Shown: piece by piece, positions 5,581 through 9,329 of the stretch
How positions within the stretch are numbered: the first letter of the stretch is position 1
Layout of the letters: every line of letters starts with the position of its first letter
DNA from: Candidatus Dadabacteria bacterium
GTDB taxonomy: Bacteria > Desulfobacterota_D > UBA1144 > Nemesobacterales > UBA2774
Assembly (NCBI GenBank): GCA_020027805.1
Contig: JAHKKQ010000073.1
Location: forward strand, 1 to 9,329
Length of the DNA: 9,329 nt
Direction of reading: 5' to 3'
The notes under the pieces: model-generated
What the model was told of the DNA's origin: nothing
The model's database searches: none
The model's input: only the letters and a program-made list of their open reading frames with translations
Program-made: the position numbers and the translations under genes

Positions 5581-5592
5581 TGGACTGATTTA
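5564..5592. promoter_or_regulatory. Two direct repeats 20 bp apart between mntA and the SDR gene
   Basis: ACTGATTTA occurs at 5564-5572 and again at 5584-5592, a period of 20 bp or about two helical turns. One copy falls in the spacer of the candidate mntA promoter and the other just upstream of its -35. This placement fits binding sites for a repressor, possibly toxin-antitoxin autoregulation, but AT-rich DNA produces such repeats by chance too. Confidence 0.35.
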
Positions 5593-5611
5593 TTCCTGAA
5601 GGAGGTTAAGA

Positions 5612-6346
5612 ATGAACGAAAAAGTCGCTCTTATAACCGGAGGGGCGAAGGGGATAGGGAGGGAAATCGCGCTTGCGCTCGCGGACAGGAGATGGTCGGT
5701 CGCCGTCTGCTACAGGAAGAGCAAAAAAGAAGCAGCCGAAACAGTGAAGGACATAGAGTCGCGCGGGGCAAGGGGCATGCACTATAAATCAGACGTATCG
5801 AACCCGGCGTCCGCCGTTGACCTCGTGAGGAAGGCCGAGGCGGAATTCGGGAGGATAGACGCGCTCATCAACTGCGCCGGACCCTATCACCGCATAAATC
5901 TGCTGAAGGAATCCGTCGAAGGCTGGCACGAGATGTTCGACAACAACCTGCACCCGGTGTTCTATCTCTCCCGCACTGTCGCGGAAGGCATGAAGACTCG
6001 CGGATGGGGGAGGATAATCAACTTCGGCATGGCTAACGCCGACAAGATGGGCGCCCAGACCGAGATTACGGCTCATTACATAGCGAAGGCAGGCGTGCTC
6101 ATACTCACGCGCTCGCTCGCGAGACTCCTCGCGCCCCACGGTATCACGGTGAACGCGATCTCGCCCGGATTTATCGATTCGGGCAGCGCCCCTATGGAGG
6201 AGCTAGAGAGCATGGTCAGGACAATACCCGCCGGATACATAGGGAGCACGAAGGACGCAGTCGACACCGCTTTGTTCCTACTTTCCGACGATGCCCGCTA
6301 CGTGAACGGCGCGAACATACATCTCAGCGGCGGGTGGGGACTTTGA
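5612..6346 (+). CDS. Short-chain dehydrogenase/reductase (FabG-like), atypical active site
   Basis: This 244-residue classical-size SDR has the NAD(P)-binding TGGAKGIG (9-16), CYRKSKKEA (33-41, the basic residues suggest NADPH), NCAG (87-90, NNAG position), and FDNNLHPVFYLSR (N111 or N112, catalytic Asn region). Then come GRIINFGM (133-140) and AHYIAKAGV (154-162). Aligning on KAG puts His155 at the catalytic YxxxK tyrosine position, with Tyr156 one residue late; the usual catalytic Ser region reads FGM. The nearest general resemblance is 3-oxoacyl-ACP reductase-like SDRs with NCAGPY and INFG signatures. Its substrate is unknown, and it may be a non-canonical or inactive reductase. AAGGAGG about 7 nt upstream fixes the ATG at 5612. 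It heads a plus-strand run with the M42 peptidase. Confidence 0.87.
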   Translation: MNEKVALITGGAKGIGREIALALADRRWSVAVCYRKSKKEAAETVKDIESRGARGMHYKSDVSNPASAVDLVRKAEAEFGRIDALINCAGPYHRINLLKESVEGWHEMFDNNLHPVFYLSRTVAEGMKTRGWGRIINFGMANADKMGAQTEITAHYIAKAGVLILTRSLARLLAPHGITVNAISPGFIDSGSAPMEELESMVRTIPAGYIGSTKDAVDTALFLLSDDARYVNGANIHLSGGWGL

Positions 6347-6376
6347 TACGCGTGCCGTCATCTTAACACCCTCCCC

Positions 6377-6398
6377 ACGCTGGATTTACGCCCAGCGT
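6377..6398. promoter_or_regulatory. Hairpin just before the M42 peptidase gene
   Basis: ACGCTGG (6377-6383) and CCAGCGT (6392-6398) are perfect inverted arms with an 8-nt loop, lying between the SDR stop and the peptidase start. A TATAAT hexamer follows at 6403-6408. The hairpin has no T run, so it may be an operator or an mRNA processing or stability element. The TATAAT could be a -10 box but has no good -35 upstream. Confidence 0.35.
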
Positions 6399-6418
6399 TG
6401 GTTATAATCATTTCCCTT

Positions 6419-7456
6419 ATGGACCTGGATTTACTTAAGAAGCTCTGCGAAGCGCCCGGACTGCCCGGCCACGAAGGGCCTGTTAAAGAAATTATCAGGG
6501 AGATATTCGCCGAATTCACGAGCGAGATCAGAGAGGATGCCCTCGGCAATATCATTGCGCACGTACCCGGGAAGGGGCCGCGTCTCGTCATCGACGCCCA
6601 CACCGACGAAGTCGGGTTCATGGTGAGCCATATCGACGGCAAGGGGTTCCTTCACGTGATCCCGCTCGGCGGTATGGACCCGAGGGTATTTTACGCGCAG
6701 AGGATAACCGTGTGGGGAAGGAAGCCCGTCACGGGGACCGTCGCGGCAATACCGCCCCACCTGAGCAGGAACGCGAACAACAAGGAAGCGCCCGACGTGG
6801 AGGACTGCGTCGTCGATCTGGGCCTCTCCGCGGACAAGGTGAATGACCTCGTGAGGGTCGGGGACGTGGCATCGTTCTGCTATCCTTTCGAAGAGACTGA
6901 AGACGCGCTCATCTCCAAGGCCATAGACGACAGAGTCGGCCTTTTCGTCATGATAGAAGCGCTCAGAAAAAAGCCTAAACTCTCCTGCGACCTCTATCTC
7001 ACCGCTTCATGTCAGGAGGAGGTGGGGCTCCGGGGAGCGCACGTGATAGTGCCCGCTATTGAACCCGATTACGCGATAGCTATAGAAGGGACGGTCGCCA
7101 TGGACGTGCCGGGCGTGTCCGAGTACAAGACACTCGCCAATACGGGCAAGGGGCCCGAGGTGAGGCTCTCGGACAGGTTCCTCGTCGCGCACAGGCCTTT
7201 CAGCGACTTTATTATGAAAACCGCCGAGCGTAAAAACATCCCTTATCAGATCACGGTGAAGAAGGCGGGCTCGACCAACGCCACGGCGATGCAGGTCACG
7301 GGAAAGGGCACGCGCGCCGCGTCCGTTTCCGTCCCGGTCAGATACCTCCACAGCCCGAGCTGCCTCGCCTATAAATCCGACATAGGGCATACAATCGACC
7401 TCATCCACGCGGTCATAGAAAACATCGGGGATTTTGGGAAAGACCCTTCTCTCTGA
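6419..7456 (+). CDS. M42-family metallo-aminopeptidase (glutamyl aminopeptidase/endoglucanase M-like)
   Basis: A 345-residue cytoplasmic M42 peptidase. These form large dodecameric (TET-like) complexes that trim N-terminal residues from peptides with two divalent metals. Ligand motifs are complete: HTDEVGFM (H61, D63), AIDDRVG (bridging Asp near 170), QEEVGLRGA (catalytic and ligand Glu, 200-201), AIEGTVAMDVPG (E223 at the usual Asp position) and RYLHSP (H311). The insertion domain (about 75-160) is of normal size. I chose the ATG at 6419 because MDLDLLKKLCEAPGLPGHEG starts like the family. A TTG at 6398 would add seven residues. Neither start has a clear ribosome binding site; see the TATAAT just upstream. 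It sits 72 bp after the SDR and 17 bp before the TPR gene on the same strand. Confidence 0.92.
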   Translation: MDLDLLKKLCEAPGLPGHEGPVKEIIREIFAEFTSEIREDALGNIIAHVPGKGPRLVIDAHTDEVGFMVSHIDGKGFLHVIPLGGMDPRVFYAQRITVWGRKPVTGTVAAIPPHLSRNANNKEAPDVEDCVVDLGLSADKVNDLVRVGDVASFCYPFEETEDALISKAIDDRVGLFVMIEALRKKPKLSCDLYLTASCQEEVGLRGAHVIVPAIEPDYAIAIEGTVAMDVPGVSEYKTLANTGKGPEVRLSDRFLVAHRPFSDFIMKTAERKNIPYQITVKKAGSTNATAMQVTGKGTRAASVSVPVRYLHSPSCLAYKSDIGHTIDLIHAVIENIGDFGKDPSL

Positions 7457-7473
7457 TACACTTATTACGCATA

Positions 7474-8310
7474 ATGCGGAATAAGAATTATTTACTCCCC
7501 CTGCTTGCCGTTTTATTCCTCGTCCGGCTATTCCCTGCGGTGAACGCCTACGGCAGCAGCGTCTCTGTTAATACGCCCGGGGAAACCAGCGCCTCCCCGA
7601 CCCTCGAGAACGCCCGGGAGATATTCGGCGTCTATAACGAAGACCCGGGCAAAATAGACGAGGCTATCGCGCTCACGGAAGGGCTTTTGAAGCGCGACCC
7701 CGGCAACGTCACCGCCCTCGTTTTCCTCTCCCGCGCATGGCTCACGTACGGATACGTGAAGGCGCGGTCCAAGGAGGAGCTTGTACGCGTCTTCGAGAAC
7801 GGGAAAAACGCCGCGGAGAAAGCGGTCAGGATCGAACCAGGCAACGCCGACGCCCATTTCTTCTACGTCGCCAATCTGGCGTCCCTCGGCGATACGAAGG
7901 GGCTCTTCAATTCCCTCTTCATGCTGCCCGAGGTGCGCAGAGAGCTTGAGACGGTGCTCGAGCTCGACCCCAACCACGTGAACGGGCTCGCGATGACCGG
8001 GGCGCTGTATCTCTACCTGCCGTCCATGCTCGGGGGAGACCTCCACATTTCCGAGGTATATCTCAAGAGGTCAGTCTCTCTCGACCCGCACGTTTCGTCA
8101 GCCGGGCTATATCTGGCGGCCAATCTGAAGAGGCAGAAGAAATATGACGAGGCGCTTGAAGTCTTAAACGGCATACTGAATGACAGGAACCCGTCCTTCT
8201 ATCCCGACTGGGTGGAGAACAGGAAGTACGCGTACATGATGATCAGGGGGATCAGGCAGGAAATGGGCGGCGGGACGGCTGAGAAGGATGAAGCCAGTAC
8301 GCTCAACTGA
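7474..8310 (+). CDS. Exported TPR-repeat protein, TatT-like
   Basis: This 278-residue protein has a signal peptide (about 1-25, YLLPLLAVLFLVRLFPAVNA) and then helical tetratricopeptide repeats up to about 260. Repeat hallmarks include ALVFLSRAWLTYGYVKARSK, AAEKAVRIEPGNADAHFFYV, LETVLELDPNHVNGLAMTGA, YLKRSVSLDPHVSSAGLYLA and KYDEALEVLNGIL. The segment LYLYLPSMLGGDLHISEVYL resembles the P-x-x-x-GGD signature of TatT, the periplasmic T-component of TRAP transporters; I recall this by pattern only. TPR proteins act as binding scaffolds, so a periplasmic partner is expected but none is visible nearby. The ATG at 7474 follows the M42 stop by 17 bp, with no clear ribosome binding site, so translational coupling is possible. 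The export and TPR calls are firm; the TatT link is tentative. Confidence 0.82.
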   Translation: MRNKNYLLPLLAVLFLVRLFPAVNAYGSSVSVNTPGETSASPTLENAREIFGVYNEDPGKIDEAIALTEGLLKRDPGNVTALVFLSRAWLTYGYVKARSKEELVRVFENGKNAAEKAVRIEPGNADAHFFYVANLASLGDTKGLFNSLFMLPEVRRELETVLELDPNHVNGLAMTGALYLYLPSMLGGDLHISEVYLKRSVSLDPHVSSAGLYLAANLKRQKKYDEALEVLNGILNDRNPSFYPDWVENRKYAYMMIRGIRQEMGGGTAEKDEASTLN

Positions 8311-8345
8311 AACTCAACCGCATTTGAATCAGGTTTGAGGGACGT

Positions 8346-8702
8346 ATGTATATAGAAGAACTTCTCGCACTTTTCGATACTGCCGCAGCGGGCTTCCCCG
8401 CGCTTAAATCCGGGCGTGTGAGGGAAGAGCTCAGGCGCGCGATCGAAGGCAGAAAATACGACCTCCAGGACGTAGCCCTCATAGAGGCAATTCTGAAGCA
8501 GGACAGCCGCGACCTCGTAGAGTCCTTTACGGAGGCATACGGACCGGTATTAAAGGGGTTCGAAAACGAATCCGGAAAAATGGAGTATCCGGACGGGGGC
8601 GGCCCGGAAACCGAGGCGATACGTATATATATCGCCTCCCTTGAGCATCTGATCAATTATTATCACACGAGCCTTATAGGCAAGCACTTCTCGAGCACAT
8701 AA
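8346..8702 (+). CDS. Small helical protein of unknown function
   Basis: This 118-residue protein is not one I recognise. It is predicted mostly helical and acidic, with no signal peptide or membrane segment. It starts MYIEELLALFDTAAAGFPAL, has an amphipathic middle (REELRRAIEGRKYDLQDVAL) and ends IASLEHLINYYHTSLIGKHF. A good GAGGGA about 5 nt before the ATG at 8346, codon use like its neighbours and the 35-bp gap after the TPR gene all favour a real gene co-transcribed with it. The stop codon (8700-8702) is inside the strong hairpin that follows. Confidence 0.65.
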   Translation: MYIEELLALFDTAAAGFPALKSGRVREELRRAIEGRKYDLQDVALIEAILKQDSRDLVESFTEAYGPVLKGFENESGKMEYPDGGGPETEAIRIYIASLEHLINYYHTSLIGKHFSST

Positions 8703-8727
8703 CACACACTCACATGTGTGTGTTATG
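8698..8727 (+). terminator. CA/TG-rich hairpin over the stop codon, likely terminator
   Basis: A perfect 12-bp stem is formed by 8698-8709 (CATAACACACAC) and 8716-8727 (GTGTGTGTTATG) with a 6-nt loop. It includes the TAA stop of the preceding gene and is followed by ATTTCT, a weak U-tract. The perfect long stem at the end of the plus-strand run suggests termination. An alternative is a protein-binding palindrome, since CA/TG repeats can also be cruciform or Z-DNA prone. Confidence 0.5.
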
Positions 8728-8808
8728 ATTTCTCGTGTGCACCCTAGTAGTGACTGGTTAAACTGACCGAGATGGATCTATGGATCCATGGTGGGTAGGT
8801 CGTAAATA

Positions 8809-8821
8809 CACACTATGTGTG
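8809..8821 (-). terminator. Weak hairpin after the citrate synthase stop
   Basis: CACAC and GTGTG arms around TAT lie 7 bp beyond the citrate synthase stop (8828-8830). On the minus strand the hairpin is followed by TATTTACG, a weak U-rich run. It could contribute to termination of the citrate synthase transcript but is short. It shares CA/TG composition with the stronger hairpin at 8698-8727. Confidence 0.25.
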
Positions 8822-8827
8822 CCGCGA

Positions 8828-9329
8828 TCAGGCCTTCTTCTTTTTGCCCCTTTCGGAGATCGGAACGTACTTGCGGTCCATTTCCCCCAGGTAAACCTGC
8901 CTCGGGCGCGCTATCCTTCTCTCGGGGTCTTCCAATAGCTCGATCCACTGCGCGAGCCATCCGGGGGTACGCCCTATGGCGAAGAGCACCGTGAACATGT
9001 CCATCGGTATTGCCATGCTCTGGTAAATGAGGCCCGAGTAGAAGTCCACGTTCGGGTAGAGCTTGCGCTTGATGAAGTACTCGTCCTCGAGCGCGATTTT
9101 TTCGAGCTCGAGCGCTATGTCGAGGAGCGGGTTCTTGCCCGTGACTTCGAATACGTCGTAGGCGATTTCCTTTATTATCTTGGCCCTCGGGTCGTAGGAC
9201 TTGTATACCCGGTGTCCGAAGCCCATGAGCCTGAACTCGCCCGCTTTGGCCTTCTTTATGTATTCGGGGATCTTGCTGACGGAGCCTATCTCCTTGAGCA
9301 TCTGGAGCACGCCCTCGTTGGCTCCGCCG
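8828..9329 (-). CDS. gltA: Citrate synthase, C-terminal part (runs off the window)
   Basis: The frame is open to the edge and begins GGANEGVLQMLKEIG, so the N-terminal part lies outside the window; an internal GTG at 9310 is not the start. The visible C-terminal domain carries GFGHRVYKSYDPRA (catalytic His and Arg region), NVDFYSGLIYQSMAIP (active-site Asp), FAIGRTPGWLAQWIE and the C-terminal RPRQVYLG (substrate-binding Arg). The enzyme condenses oxaloacetate and acetyl-CoA to citrate in the TCA cycle. The arrangement is the type II hexameric (GltA) kind, as in Gram-negative bacteria. The lysine-rich GKKKKA tail is a minor variation. The gene converges on the plus-strand run. The identification is secure; the start and upstream part are unseen. 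Confidence 0.95.
   Translation of the reverse strand, partial: GGANEGVLQMLKEIGSVSKIPEYIKKAKAGEFRLMGFGHRVYKSYDPRAKIIKEIAYDVFEVTGKNPLLDIALELEKIALEDEYFIKRKLYPNVDFYSGLIYQSMAIPMDMFTVLFAIGRTPGWLAQWIELLEDPERRIARPRQVYLGEMDRKYVPISERGKKKKA

Noticed and set aside
7528..8046. Minus-strand ORF of 172 codons across the TPR gene
   Set aside because: Shadow of a TPR gene with signal peptide; repetitive Glu/Val/Gly composition typical of an antisense frame.
8703..8827. Possible tRNA or small RNA gene between the 118-residue gene and citrate synthase
   Set aside because: No cloverleaf, T-loop GTTCRA or anticodon arm can be drawn; the symmetry is confined to CA/TG hairpins and a BamHI-type palindrome at 8780-8789.

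Overview
The window is bacterial chromosomal DNA, mostly GC-rich with dense AGG/GAC/CTC codon use, Shine-Dalgarno starts and short operons. It is probably an environmental Gram-negative: there are several Sec signal peptides, an exosortase-type IPTLxxWG C-terminal sorting signal, a periplasmic YceI protein and a citrate synthase of the type II (GltA) kind. A deltaproteobacteria-like lineage (Desulfobacterota or a neighbour) is a guess from gene style. No 16S or marker gene is present to settle it.

Layout. Positions 1-167 hold a REP-like palindrome and an intrinsic terminator. A GNAT acetyltransferase follows on the minus strand (168-656). Two plus-strand exported proteins come next: an IPTL-CTERM surface protein (853-1683) and a YceI-family protein (1871-2485). 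They end at a hairpin shared with a convergent minus-strand block. Read in its own direction, that block is a standalone diadenylate cyclase (4543-3938), a metallophosphoesterase (3926-3270) and a secreted protein of unknown function (3209-2550). Upstream of the cyclase is a gene-free stretch of about 320 bp (4544-4860) with a perfect 17-bp palindrome and a second dispersed-repeat-like element.

An AT-rich cassette (about 4845-5590) carries a HepT/MntA toxin-antitoxin pair on the minus strand. The HepT toxin is intact. The MntA antitoxin is broken by a 16-bp tandem duplication inside its GSX10DXD nucleotidyltransferase motif. Removing one copy restores the motif exactly, which makes this the most striking observation in the window.

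A plus-strand run then follows: an SDR oxidoreductase (5612-6346) whose YxxxK tyrosine position appears to hold histidine, an M42 metallo-aminopeptidase (6419-7456), an exported TPR protein (7474-8310) and an unrecognised 118-residue protein (8346-8702) whose stop codon lies in a 12-bp CA/TG hairpin. The window ends inside a citrate synthase gene on the minus strand (8828 to the edge).

Functionally the genes are a mix of housekeeping (citrate synthase, M42 peptidase), envelope or exported proteins, a likely c-di-AMP signalling operon and one accessory defence or stress module. I see no phage, insertion sequence, CRISPR array, tRNA or rRNA gene.
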